Below, piece by piece: positions 34,194-43,191 of a DNA stretch of 64,000 bases. The notes under the pieces are model-generated. The model did not search any database, had not been told where the DNA came from, and worked only from the letters and a program-made list of their open reading frames with translations. Source of the DNA: a bacterium (lineage in GTDB: Bacteria; Vulcanimicrobiota; Xenobia; Xenobiales; JADMJV01); NCBI GenBank assembly GCA_018266105.1, contig JAFEBA010000050.1, positions 1-64,000 of the forward strand. The letters run 5' to 3'. The translations under genes were made by a program, and so were the position numbers. Position 1 is the stretch's first letter. Each line of letters opens with the position of its first letter.

Positions 34194-34691
34194 ATGCTCA
34201 AAGCTTTAACCAGTATTTTCCAAGCCTATCAGGAGATGACCAGCAAAGACGAGATTGTCTTTGGCGAAATTATTCGCTGGATGATCGAACAGGGCTGGCC
34301 CATGATTGGATTCACCGCTCAGGAGGGCTACCAGAGAGCGCGCTTTTTGATGAAAGATGAAGTGCTGCACAGCCTCGAGATCATCCTGGACAAGAAAGTA
34401 GCGGCCATCAGCACTCTGACCTTACGCGGTCAGTGCCGCAACCAACTGGCCGACCCGGACGATATGATCTCCATGTTCAAAACCGACTTCCAGAATATCC
34501 TGAAACTGCCTATTTTTGGGCAGATGAAAATCAATCACGAATACAATTCGATCTATGCCACCACGGCTGGGGTGAGAAAGCTCGGCGACTATATGTCTGG
34601 CCGAGGTCAGGTCAACCGGCCAGTGCTGGAGCAGGATCTGCACGCCAAAATCAACGACGTGCGCGAAGCGTTGAGGAAGTTTAAGCGATGA
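34194..34691 (+). CDS. Uncharacterised protein, 165 aa, second gene of the CHAT operon
   Basis: ATG at 34194, one base after the preceding stop. No family recognised. It begins with a helix (MLKALTSIFQAYQEMTSKDE), then a strand-rich centre (VAAISTLTLRGQCRNQLADP, MKINHEYNSIYATTAGVRKL) and a basic C-terminal helix (AKINDVREALRKFKR). No export signal. Its stop overlaps the start of the next gene (ATGA), so the genes are translationally coupled. Confidence 0.7.
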   Translation: MLKALTSIFQAYQEMTSKDEIVFGEIIRWMIEQGWPMIGFTAQEGYQRARFLMKDEVLHSLEIILDKKVAAISTLTLRGQCRNQLADPDDMISMFKTDFQNILKLPIFGQMKINHEYNSIYATTAGVRKLGDYMSGRGQVNRPVLEQDLHAKINDVREALRKFKR

Positions 34692-35293
34692 GCAGCGCCG
34701 TCCTCAAAGAGATTTTCCGGGGGGCCCGCCAGAAGCATCTGCAGCTGCGTCGCCTGGACACCTGCTTCCACGCCTACTGCGGGGCTTTGATCGAGGCCTT
34801 TCGCGAGCGCAATTACCGTCTGGTGGGATTTGATACCACCAACCAGGGAGCGCTGGTGGTGGAGTTTGAGCAACCGGACGGCGACCGCTTTTTGGTGCGG
34901 GTCGAACCCTTCCGCACTGCTCATACCTTTCTGCGCGCCGTGGGACCGGTGGCGGAAATCGTCTTCACCCTCAACCAGCATGTGGACGACCCCAACGTGA
35001 TCGCCTCGGCTCAGGCCGGTATGATGCGCCAGGGAGTGGGCCGTATGCTGGGGGTCTTCAGCGCACACGACAACCTGAATCGCGGCGCAGGCCTGTCAGA
35101 ACCGGGCAATATGCGGTTTCACCTGAATGGCGCCGAGGTCACGGCCACCCTTAATCTGGTATGCAACCTGAACGACTACGCCCTGGCCGGTCTGGATTAT
35201 GACAAAGAGAAGATCGGGTTGATGCTGGATGCCGTCGTTTATGGGCTGGAGAAGTTTGTCCAGGGCGTGCTCGAGAAACATTCCGAGCTGTAG
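34688..35293 (+). CDS. Uncharacterised protein, 201 aa, third gene of the CHAT operon
   Basis: The ATG at 34688 overlaps the previous stop. No signal peptide. A basic N-terminal helix (IFRGARQKHLQLRRLDTCFH) is followed by strands (YRLVGFDTTNQGALVVEFEQ, GDRFLVRVEPFRTAHTFLRA) and a C-terminal helix (GLEKFVQGVLEKHSEL). It looks like a larger version of the first gene's product. It could act as a binding partner or regulator of the operon's peptidase, but it would be on the other side of the membrane if the peptidase is exported. Function unknown. Confidence 0.7.
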   Translation: MSSAVLKEIFRGARQKHLQLRRLDTCFHAYCGALIEAFRERNYRLVGFDTTNQGALVVEFEQPDGDRFLVRVEPFRTAHTFLRAVGPVAEIVFTLNQHVDDPNVIASAQAGMMRQGVGRMLGVFSAHDNLNRGAGLSEPGNMRFHLNGAEVTATLNLVCNLNDYALAGLDYDKEKIGLMLDAVVYGLEKFVQGVLEKHSEL

Positions 35294-35319
35294 TTGCCGT
35301 GTGCCTAAAAAGGCCGGCT

Positions 35320-38300
35320 ATGAAGCGAGTGGCGGTGGTCCTGAGCCTGAGCGTGGCGGTCTGGGCCCAACTGCCCGATAACGAGCTGCTACGCGCGGGG
35401 CAGCCGGAAACCGTGCTGGCCGGGCAACCTTCCACCCTCGACTGGGCCGAGGCGATGGTGGAACTGAACCCTCACTACCTGAACAGCCAGCGGGTGCTCC
35501 AGCAACTGGAGGGCCTGCCGGATTCACCAGAAGTATTGCTGATGCGCGGCCGACTGCACTGGAGAACGCCCGAGGGCGCGCAGGAATTGCGACGAGCCTA
35601 TCAGCTCGCCAGCGGGGTCACTCGCCTGCGGGCGGCCGCCGCCCTGGCCATGAGCGAAGCCAAAGCCGGCCGCAAAAACGAGGCGATGCAATTGCTATCC
35701 GAAGCCCTCCACGGTGCTCAGAAAGTGGACCAATCCTGGTTGGACTTTGAAGTGGCCCTGGCCAGCAGCCAGGTCCACAGCTGCAACACCCCGGACCAAC
35801 CGGAGTGGGGAAGCTTACTTCAGGTGCGCCAGCGCTGCCGACAGCGGCAAGACTGGTTCTGGGCAGCGCGTGCCGGTATGGCCATCTTCGAGCAACTGCG
35901 CCTGCTTCCCGACCAGGACCGCACCTTGGAGTATGCCCTGGGTGCCCTCGACGATGCCGAAAAGTCCGGCTGCCGTCTTTACCTCTGGTCGGCCGTGCAG
36001 CAATTCGCGACCGGCTTTGGTGGGGTGGCTTCTAAGGAGAAACTGGCGCCGCTGCTGGCCGACCGGGCCCAATCCAGCTCTCAGCCCTTTGCCTACCTGA
36101 GCGGGATGCACTGGTTCCGCTGGCAGGATCCGGAGTCCTGGAGTGCGCCAGTCAGCGCAGCCCAAACCGACTGGGAAGGCTATATTTCGAGGCGCGACCG
36201 GATCCAGTTTCAGCCCCAAAAAGACGACCTGCTGGCCGTGCACGAATATGAAGTGGCCCACCAGAACGACCGCACCTTTACCGCTTTTGGTAGCCACCTG
36301 CAGGAATCCGATTACTACAAGCGTCTGGCCGATTTGGAGTCCGCGCCAGAGGTCAGAGCCACGCTGCTCTGGGATGCGCTGCGGGCGGCGGCCCATTTGC
36401 AGCCGTTCCAACGTTACAACTTGCTGCTGGACATCACTCGTAAATTCGAGAGGGATGGGAGACTGGTCGATCTGCTGCGAGCCAAACTTCTGCAATATCA
36501 GCACATCCTATCCCAGCCCTCACCAGTGTATAGTGCCGCCGGTCTCTACCGATCGGGTCTGACCGGCGCGGCCGCCCTGAGCAGTGACTGGTCATCCTTT
36601 TGGGCCGATTCGGCACGCATGGAGTTGGCTTCCCAGTTGGACAGCTTCGAAAGCGATCGTTTCCAAAAACTGGACAAGCCATTGGGCCTACTGGACAGAG
36701 CTTCGGAACTACGCCATCTGGGGGACCTCTACGCATTTCAAAACAGGACTTTAGAGTCGCTGGAAGCCTCACGTTCCGAAGTCGAAGCCCGGCCTGAACA
36801 GGCCTTCCGTCATCGCGACCTGGCCGTGGCTCTGATCGAGGTCGGTCAGGATGAAGAGGCGGTGCGGGAGCTACAGACGGCCCTGGACCTGGATGCCCAG
36901 GGCAATGGTTACGGTGAAGAGGTTCTCTATCTAAGCTGGCAGGCCGGCTGCCAGGTCCGCCTGGGCAATCTCAAGGCGGCCGAAGAGGCCCTGGCCCAGG
37001 CCGAGGTGAAGGCATCGGAGCACAAATACGGCCAGGAAACTATCGATGGGCAGCGATCCAAACTGCTTCGCGCCCAAAAGCGCTGGAAAGATTTGGAGAA
37101 TTTGTATCAACGCAGAATTGCCAGGGCCTTGCCCCTGGAGCGCTTTCGCCTGCTGCTGGGTCTGGGGGAGCTGCAAATGGAGCAGCACCAGGATTTGTCC
37201 GCCAAACTGACTTTTAAAGCCGCCGACCAGCTGGCGGACGAGCTGGACGGAGGAGCATCCGCTCGACTCTGGCTGGCCTGGCCCGAGCATCTGGACCCCG
37301 AATCCCGCAGGCAGCTGTTGCAGAAAGCCCAGAGTCGACTTCAGCAACTGGCCGGGTTGCTCCCGGAGAAAGACCGCTCCCGCTTCCAGAGCCAACCGGC
37401 GGTCGCGGCAGTCTTGAGCGGCCAGCCCTTTCGTGAGGACAAACCCGCCCCGGCGTTGCCTACTTTCAACAAGCAAGACTTCTTGACGGCAACCGCTGTC
37501 CTGCGCCAGCGCTTTCCTGAGTGGGAGCAACTTTCTCCGGTTGCCGTTCCCACACTCTTGGAGGTCCAGCCCCGCCTGTCGGCGCGGGAAATCTTTCTCT
37601 GCTTTAGCGCGCTGCCTCACCAGGTGGTGATCATGGGTTGCGACCGAAACAAGTTTTATCTCCACCGCGGCTTCTTTGAACGCAGCAGCCTGGAGTCGCA
37701 GATCCAGCAACTTCAACGCGGACTTTCGCGACCGGGCGGGAGTTACAAAGCCAGCTCGCGCCGTCTGTATGACAATTTGTTGGCCCCCCTGCAGGCGGCC
37801 ACCGAGGACCGGCAGGTCTGGCTGGCCTGCCAGGGGCAGCTTTTGAACCTGCCCTGGCCGGCTCTGCAAGACCAGCAAGGAAAGTTCGTGGTGGAGCACT
37901 GGGCCAGCCACCGGCTCTGGTGGGGACTGAGCCCGAAGCCACGGATGCAGCTCGGAGTGGAGCCAGCTTTGCTGGTAGCGGCGCCGGGCAAAAACCATCT
38001 GGAAGGGGTGGTGCCCGAAGTGCGCGACATCCTACGATTGCTCCCGGGCAGCCGAAGCCTGATCGGGAACCAGGCCACCCGGGCCAATCTGTCCCGCTGG
38101 TTACCGGCTTACCGCTGGCTCCTGGCCGCTCATTCCAGCCTCGATCGCAATGCACTGCAGAATAGCTATGTGGAATTGGAGGATGGTCCGCTGCCCTTGA
38201 ACCAGCTGTATGCACTGAAGCTCCAACCCCAAACCACGGTTGTGCTCAGCAGCTGTCAGACGGCGCAGGGCCAGGCGCAGCCTGGCAAGGACGTTCTCAG

Positions 38301-38532
38301 TCTCGGCTCAGGCTTCCGCGTCAGCGGAGCCGGCCAGGTCCTGGCCACACTCTGGCCGGTGGATGATGAAGCCAGCGTCGAATTCTTTAGCCGGCTTTAC
38401 CCTCGTTTGCGCAACCAAACTCCCCTGGCTGGGGCCCTCTATGCCACCGCCCGCGAATTTCTCAAAAGCAACAAGCGCAAACATCCCTTTTTCTGGGCTG
38501 CTTATCAACTCGAAGGCGACATGTTCCGGTAG
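35320..38532 (+). CDS. Exported TPR-CHAT cysteine peptidase (caspase-like)
   Basis: 1070 aa from the ATG at 35320, which starts a signal peptide (MKRVAVVLSLSVAVWAQ). Residues about 30-650 are helical repeats of the TPR type (AFRHRDLAVALIEVGQDEEA then VRELQTALDLDA). The last about 300 residues are a CHAT domain: LLAAHSSLD with His938, TVVLSSCQTAQG with Cys979, then GSGFRVSGAGQVLATLWPVD. The His-Cys dyad is complete. CHAT proteins are separase/caspase relatives that cleave partners after activation. It is the last gene of a four-gene unit. The signal peptide places it in the periplasm, unlike defence-type CHAT proteins. Confidence 0.88.
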   Translation: MKRVAVVLSLSVAVWAQLPDNELLRAGQPETVLAGQPSTLDWAEAMVELNPHYLNSQRVLQQLEGLPDSPEVLLMRGRLHWRTPEGAQELRRAYQLASGVTRLRAAAALAMSEAKAGRKNEAMQLLSEALHGAQKVDQSWLDFEVALASSQVHSCNTPDQPEWGSLLQVRQRCRQRQDWFWAARAGMAIFEQLRLLPDQDRTLEYALGALDDAEKSGCRLYLWSAVQQFATGFGGVASKEKLAPLLADRAQSSSQPFAYLSGMHWFRWQDPESWSAPVSAAQTDWEGYISRRDRIQFQPQKDDLLAVHEYEVAHQNDRTFTAFGSHLQESDYYKRLADLESAPEVRATLLWDALRAAAHLQPFQRYNLLLDITRKFERDGRLVDLLRAKLLQYQHILSQPSPVYSAAGLYRSGLTGAAALSSDWSSFWADSARMELASQLDSFESDRFQKLDKPLGLLDRASELRHLGDLYAFQNRTLESLEASRSEVEARPEQAFRHRDLAVALIEVGQDEEAVRELQTALDLDAQGNGYGEEVLYLSWQAGCQVRLGNLKAAEEALAQAEVKASEHKYGQETIDGQRSKLLRAQKRWKDLENLYQRRIARALPLERFRLLLGLGELQMEQHQDLSAKLTFKAADQLADELDGGASARLWLAWPEHLDPESRRQLLQKAQSRLQQLAGLLPEKDRSRFQSQPAVAAVLSGQPFREDKPAPALPTFNKQDFLTATAVLRQRFPEWEQLSPVAVPTLLEVQPRLSAREIFLCFSALPHQVVIMGCDRNKFYLHRGFFERSSLESQIQQLQRGLSRPGGSYKASSRRLYDNLLAPLQAATEDRQVWLACQGQLLNLPWPALQDQQGKFVVEHWASHRLWWGLSPKPRMQLGVEPALLVAAPGKNHLEGVVPEVRDILRLLPGSRSLIGNQATRANLSRWLPAYRWLLAAHSSLDRNALQNSYVELEDGPLPLNQLYALKLQPQTTVVLSSCQTAQGQAQPGKDVLSLGSGFRVSGAGQVLATLWPVDDEASVEFFSRLYPRLRNQTPLAGALYATAREFLKSNKRKHPFFWAAYQLEGDMFR

Positions 38533-38628
38533 TTCCTAGGCGAAGGCAATTTCGAAACGCAGTGTTCACTCCGGGCGCCGTCGTTTCGATATCTTGCTCT
38601 AAGGTCACCAACAGGCTAATCTGGAATC

Positions 38629-39165
38629 TTGAAGCGTGCAAAGTCGCTCTTGTTACCAATGCTGCTGATCGCTGGAGCCTGCCTGTGCAGCGGCAGCCGA
38701 ATTCCGTCCGATCTGCGCCAAGCGCTGGAGTTGGCGCCCGAGGTCGAGTTCCTCTCGATCGACCCCAGGCCAACGGACCGGCGCTACTTACCTGAACTCG
38801 ACAAAGACGGAAATGTCCAGGCCCTGCAAATACCTGCCGAACGGCAGTGCGAGGGGCACGAGATCCTGGGTTCCATGACGATTCTACCCGAGGATCTTCG
38901 AAAAATTGTTGCTCAGCTTCAACTGCCTCTCAGTGGACCGGAGCCGCTCCTCAGAAACCGATGTATGTTCAGTCCGCGACACGCGCTGCGGGCGCCCTAC
39001 AAGGGCCATGTTTTTGAGATGCTGATCTGCTATCAGTGTGGGGAAGTGGCGTTTTACCGAGACCATGTCAGGCAGGGCTACAGCGAAATGCGCTACCGGC
39101 CCTCCCCCGACCTGGCCAACACGATTCTCCAGAAGGGCGGCTTACCTCTCGCACCGAGAGATTAG
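38629..39165 (+). CDS. Putative lipoprotein, 178 aa
   Basis: TTG start. The signal (MKRAKSLLLPMLLIAGACLC) ends with two possible lipobox Cys (LIAGAC or ACLC). The mature part contains paired Cys (RNRCMFSPRHALRAP and LICYQCGEVAFYRDH), which may form a disulphide or metal site. No family recognised. About 100 bp after the CHAT gene on the same strand, so read-through is possible. Confidence 0.68.
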   Translation: MKRAKSLLLPMLLIAGACLCSGSRIPSDLRQALELAPEVEFLSIDPRPTDRRYLPELDKDGNVQALQIPAERQCEGHEILGSMTILPEDLRKIVAQLQLPLSGPEPLLRNRCMFSPRHALRAPYKGHVFEMLICYQCGEVAFYRDHVRQGYSEMRYRPSPDLANTILQKGGLPLAPRD

Positions 39166-39246
39166 CTTGCCGACCGTTTCGCATCACCCATCGCAATGAC
39201 AAGCTAGAAGGGCGTGGCGCGCGACGAGGGCTCACTTCTCCGGGGG

Positions 39247-39333
39247 TCAGGCCAGGTCGGTGACCTCTCCGCTGCCGTGGAGCGGGCGATGTCTTGTAGT
39301 TGGAGGTGACCTGGAAATTGGCGTCCCGATTAT
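39247..39333 (-). pseudogene. Fragment duplicating the 3' end of the gene at 55216-56232
   Basis: These 87 bases align with 55216-55304 at roughly 90 percent identity with two single-base deletions. The minus-strand translation gives RDANFQVTSNYK (compare QDANFQFTSNYK), after which the frame is lost. The similarity ends abruptly at both sides. It is a relic of a paralogous gene copy or of a recombination event. Confidence 0.75.
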
Positions 39334-39778
39334 TCTCGAATCAAACGTATCGGCATGGAGTGAGAGACCGTTGGCAAGCTCTCCAAGCCTTCCGCGGTGC
39401 AGGGCCCCCCGGCGTTCGGCGAGATCCGATCGCAGCCAACGGGGGGCGTGGACAAGTGCGTCATTGAGGTTGAGTCGGCTCGCGGGTCCAGGATGAGAAT
39501 CCGGATGGAAAGCCCGCAGTGTTCCAGTCTGGTCACCTTGATTCGCGGGTTCGCTGTCTAGAAATGCTCCAGATCACCCCGCAGATGCGCATCCGGGAAG
39601 TACGCCTGGAATGTTGAGAGTCTTTCGGGAAGCTGGATTGGATGGCCAAGACTTTCTGCCGGCGGACCGTAAACTCAAGACCGGTTTCGATTGCTGAGGA
39701 CGAAAAAGTCTGACCATGTGGCTAAAGGGGGTGGCAGATCGGACCGGAAGGCCTGCAAAACAAGGGGAGGGTTCAAAC
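39334..39778. other. About 445 bp without a supported gene
   Basis: Following the duplicated fragment, the sequence up to the C1-peptidase gene has only short frames without an RBS or recognisable similarity. It may hold further eroded parts of the former paralogue of the 55216 gene and the promoter for the peptidase gene. I see no repeat or RNA gene. Confidence 0.4.
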
Positions 39779-41869
39779 TTGTCGACCACTGATTTAGACA
39801 ATCGCTTTCTGGACGCACGTCCTGACCGTATCGACTTGCGGGACAGGATTTATACACCGAAATTATCGTCGCTTCCGCCCGAATATCCAACACAACAGGA
39901 TATTGACGCATACTTGCCCGACTATCGCCGTCTTATTCTTGACCAGGGCTCCGAAGGCGCATGCACCGGCTTCGGGCTGGCCGCAGTGGTCAACTACCTG
40001 AATTGGAAGATAGCAGGGTCGAATTCAAAGCAAGTCAGCCCTCGCATGTTCTATCACCTGGCCAGGATGTACGATGAGTGGCCCGGAGAGGACTACACGG
40101 GGTCGAGCTGCCGGGGCGCGATGAAGGGCTGGCACCGCCACGGAATCTGCCTGGACGAGATCTGGCCTTACCGGAACAGTAAGGGAGAGCCTGAATTCAT
40201 ACCACCCTCTCCCGGATGGCAACAAGATGCTGCCAGGCGACCGCTGGGTGCCTACTACCGTATCCCGAAAGAATCCATTAGCGACATCCAATCCGCTATT
40301 TACGAGGTCGGCGCCATCTACGTCTCTTGCCAGGTTCACGAAGGGTGGCGATTGGGCTCGCAGGCCCGACTCAGCGTCATCCCCCCGTCTGCAAAAATTA
40401 CCGGGGGCCACGCATTCGCGCTGGTGGGATATAACCTCGATGGATTCATCGTGCAAAACTCGTGGGGACCAGACTGGGGTTTTCACGGCTTTGCAGTTTT
40501 GACCTACGAGGACTGGGTCATCCATGGTATGGATTCCTGGGTAGCCGTCCTGGGGGCCCCCATGGCAACGACTGTCCCGGCCACGCAGGTTGACAGCAGC
40601 TTGCTGCCCGGTAGCATCTCACGGCATTCATCTCCAGTTCGAATCCGAGGCCGGGTCCCGGCCTTATCCTCGAATCCCCGAACCCAGCCCGTCTCAGAAG
40701 AAACCGCCTTCCGCCACAGCATTGTCATGGCGAACAATGGGACTCCTATCAACCGCCTGATCGATCGAGCGAACGCACAGATGGCTGTTCAAGCGATAGC
40801 TCAGGAGTTCCCACTGGCCTGGCTTCGGCAGCAACCAGAGGCAAATCGGAAGATTGCGATCTATGCCCACGGCGGCCTCAACGACGAGCCAGGGGCCATC
40901 CGCAGAGTCCGAGTGATGCTGCCCTACTACCTCGCCAACGGAGTCTATCCGCTCTTCGTTGTATGGAAAACTGGACTCGGAGAGACCCTGCTGGACATCC
41001 TGCAGGACCGAGTTGGATCCGCCGACGAGATGCTCGCTTCGGGACCTATCGACGACTTCTTAGACCGCAGCATCGAAACACTGGCACACTCGGCCCCCGT
41101 GCGCGCTATTTGGAGCGAGATGAAACAAAACGCGCTATTGGGGGCAAGGCCCGGGGGGGCACTCTCATTACTGGCCCAAAATCTGCAAGAGCTCCGCGCC
41201 CAGGTTCCCGGACTCGAGATTCACCTGCTGGGGCATTCGGCCGGCTCCATCCTGCACGGGCATCTACTTAGCTCACTGAGATCGCGAGGAGAGAAAGCAC
41301 GCAGCGTCTCTCTGTGGGCCCCCGCCTGTAGCGTCCCCTTTGCCCAAGAGCATTACGGATCTGCAATCGCTGAGGGCAGCCTGGCCCTCAACAATCTGGC
41401 GGTTGAAACCCTCAGCTGGCCGCTCGAAAAGAGCGACATGGCGGGACCTTATCACAAATCTCTACTTTATCTGGTCAGCCGGGCGCTGGAGGAGCTTCAC
41501 AAAACCCCCATCCTGGGCTTGCAGCCCATTTGGGTTCGCAACCCGGATAGCTCCACCGCAAAAAATCTCGAGGAAATTTGTAGACCGGACCTATTGGCCT
41601 CGGTGAAGGCGTGGCAGGATTTGATGGGCGGGCGCGGACCCAAAGTCCTGGAAGACGAATTCAGTTCCGATGGTGTCCAACAAATGCGCACCGACCATGG
41701 CTCATTTGACAACAACGTGGAAGTGCTCACGCGAGCACTGAAGCTCATCCGCGGCAGCGAGCTACAATTCCCAGTGGACAGTCTCCACGACTTGCCGGCC
41801 GGGATCTTCTTTAGCTCGGCCGCGGAACCACCAGCCGAGCATGAACACCTGGTTTCGAGGAATCGATAG
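39779..41869 (+). CDS. Papain-like (C1) cysteine peptidase fused to an alpha/beta hydrolase
   Basis: The TTG at 39779 has GGGGAGGG seven bases upstream; an ATG at 39716 is the alternative. 696 aa. Residues about 20-265 are a C1A-type peptidase: DQGSEGACTGFG (Gln56, Cys62), GGHAFALVGY (His211) and VQNSWGPDWG (Asn227), all four catalytic residues. Residues about 340-620 resemble a serine esterase: KIAIYAHGGLNDEPGAI and LLGHSAGSILHG with Ser487 in GxSxG. No signal peptide. Two hydrolases in one chain suggest a toxin-like or processing role. It is the first gene of the cell-wall island, divergent in feel from its neighbours but with no shared operon. Confidence 0.83.
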   Translation: MSTTDLDNRFLDARPDRIDLRDRIYTPKLSSLPPEYPTQQDIDAYLPDYRRLILDQGSEGACTGFGLAAVVNYLNWKIAGSNSKQVSPRMFYHLARMYDEWPGEDYTGSSCRGAMKGWHRHGICLDEIWPYRNSKGEPEFIPPSPGWQQDAARRPLGAYYRIPKESISDIQSAIYEVGAIYVSCQVHEGWRLGSQARLSVIPPSAKITGGHAFALVGYNLDGFIVQNSWGPDWGFHGFAVLTYEDWVIHGMDSWVAVLGAPMATTVPATQVDSSLLPGSISRHSSPVRIRGRVPALSSNPRTQPVSEETAFRHSIVMANNGTPINRLIDRANAQMAVQAIAQEFPLAWLRQQPEANRKIAIYAHGGLNDEPGAIRRVRVMLPYYLANGVYPLFVVWKTGLGETLLDILQDRVGSADEMLASGPIDDFLDRSIETLAHSAPVRAIWSEMKQNALLGARPGGALSLLAQNLQELRAQVPGLEIHLLGHSAGSILHGHLLSSLRSRGEKARSVSLWAPACSVPFAQEHYGSAIAEGSLALNNLAVETLSWPLEKSDMAGPYHKSLLYLVSRALEELHKTPILGLQPIWVRNPDSSTAKNLEEICRPDLLASVKAWQDLMGGRGPKVLEDEFSSDGVQQMRTDHGSFDNNVEVLTRALKLIRGSELQFPVDSLHDLPAGIFFSSAAEPPAEHEHLVSRNR

Positions 41870-42274
41870 CACAGGGCCGCTACGCGAGGAATCGGAATTA
41901 ATACAGGAATGCGGGGACGAATGAGCAAGTCGAATTCTCGTTGAAAGAAATTAGTCGCCCGAGACCCTAAATCCATTAGACACTGCCGATTCGCCCTTCG
42001 AACGGAATCCACGATCGGCTTCCTCTGGAAACCCCTATCGACTTCTGCTGAATCGGTGCGCGGCTTCCCGTGGAATAAGCATCAACTGCCTTGTCTGCCT
42101 CAACTCGCAACATTCGCGAGGAGCCGTAGTCGCCAGTAGCACACCACACATCGTCGAAAATTGACCTGTTCACTCAGAAAACCTGGACGAACTGGTCTGG
42201 GTATGATTCACGCCTTCTCTTGTTTTGGCCGCCTGCTTTTAAAGGGGGACTTGTTTAGCCGATTGAAAATCTCG
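41870..42274. other. About 405 bp between convergent genes, no supported gene
   Basis: The region contains one minus-strand frame of 65 codons (41976-42173, GTG start, MNRSIFDDVWCATGDYGSSR...) without an RBS; I do not accept it as a gene but note it. Otherwise there is no recognisable domain, repeat or terminator. Base composition looks slightly less GC-rich than the neighbourhood. Confidence 0.4.
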
Positions 42275-43090
42275 TTACCTGAGTGCGCTCGCAGCTTCTG
42301 GAGTCTCGTCAACCAAACGCTCAACTTCCCGAAAGAGCTCGTCGGACTCAGGACGAATCTCTACCTCTCGACGATTCACTGGACCCCAATGTTTGCGGAC
42401 GTGACGCAGGCCTACGCCAGCGAATTCCACGGCAAAGGCTGGGCAAGCTTTGGAAAGTCGCTGAAACTCTCGGCCTTCACCCGATCCGTAGTTTTCAAGA
42501 TCCTGAGCGGAGCACTCCACTCCTTCACGGAAGGCCTCGAGGAATCCGGAGGGATGCTGCTCATAGTCCTTAAAAACCACCGAAAGTAATGGGCTGGCCG
42601 AGCTGGAATCAAAACTCGTCTGAAACAAGCCGGCTTCAGCAGTCTCTGCAGTGGTATTCTCAGCCGAGCGGTCACGGCCTTCGCAATATCTTCCGCTGCT
42701 TTCTCGCATCCCCAAGCCAGTTAGCATCACAAAAAGATGGCGTAGAGTATCCACTCCAGCCTGGTTGTTTGACATTCCAGCTTTATTGAACTCGGCTTGA
42801 TAATAGGCCAGTCCATCTTGACCGGGTCCCGTGGCTGCAGAAGCCATGTCAACCGCTGCAGGGTCGTTTGCTTTGAATTTGCAGTAGACCCGGCCGTAGC
42901 TCAAAGCTAACCCTTTGTAATATCCAATCGGAGCACGCCCTCGATCCGCCCAGGCGTAATTGGAGATGGACGAATCTAAGGCTGCCTTTCTGATCTTGTG
43001 CAGCAGGGGGTGCTCGGGCTCGGCAGCCCCACTCAGGATTGCGCCGAGTCCAATAAGTAGCAAGACACTGCCCTGAGCAAGCCTGTTCAT
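42275..43090 (-). CDS. Secreted protein with a possible lysozyme-fold domain
   Basis: The ATG at 43090 begins MNRLAQGSVLLLIGLGAILSG, a signal peptide, with AAAGGAA upstream. 271 aa. The central part LGMRESSGRYCEGRD, AETAEAGLFQTSFD resembles the catalytic region of transglycosylases/goose-type lysozymes (Glu in 'ESSG', then the 'GLFQ' strand), preceded by helical sequence. Around it are YYQAEFNKAGMSNNQAGVDT and other helices. It probably acts on peptidoglycan in the periplasm or outside the cell, fitting its neighbours (amidase, L,D-transpeptidase-like). The family call is by motif only. Confidence 0.68.
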   Translation of the reverse strand: MNRLAQGSVLLLIGLGAILSGAAEPEHPLLHKIRKAALDSSISNYAWADRGRAPIGYYKGLALSYGRVYCKFKANDPAAVDMASAATGPGQDGLAYYQAEFNKAGMSNNQAGVDTLRHLFVMLTGLGMRESSGRYCEGRDRSAENTTAETAEAGLFQTSFDSSSASPLLSVVFKDYEQHPSGFLEAFREGVECSAQDLENYGSGEGREFQRLSKACPAFAVEFAGVGLRHVRKHWGPVNRREVEIRPESDELFREVERLVDETPEAASALR

Positions 43091-43191
43091 GAGTGAACGC
43101 TTCCTTTCAATCAACGATAGTAATCAAAGGCCATGTAGGTCAGAGCACAGCCAGCTGAACGCACGACAGCGCGCCATGCCAGGCGCACAAT

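Noticed and set aside
36931..37998. Minus-strand frame of 355 codons inside the CHAT gene
   Set aside because: Shadow of a long GC-rich gene whose plus frame has conserved TPR and CHAT motifs.
41976..42173. Minus-strand frame of 65 codons (GTG start)
   Set aside because: No ribosome binding site, no similarity, and it lies in a gap of doubtful coding character.
42161..42589. Plus-strand frame of 142 codons
   Set aside because: It is antisense to the 42275-43090 gene, which has a signal peptide, RBS and lysozyme-like motif; the plus-strand product has no recognisable feature.
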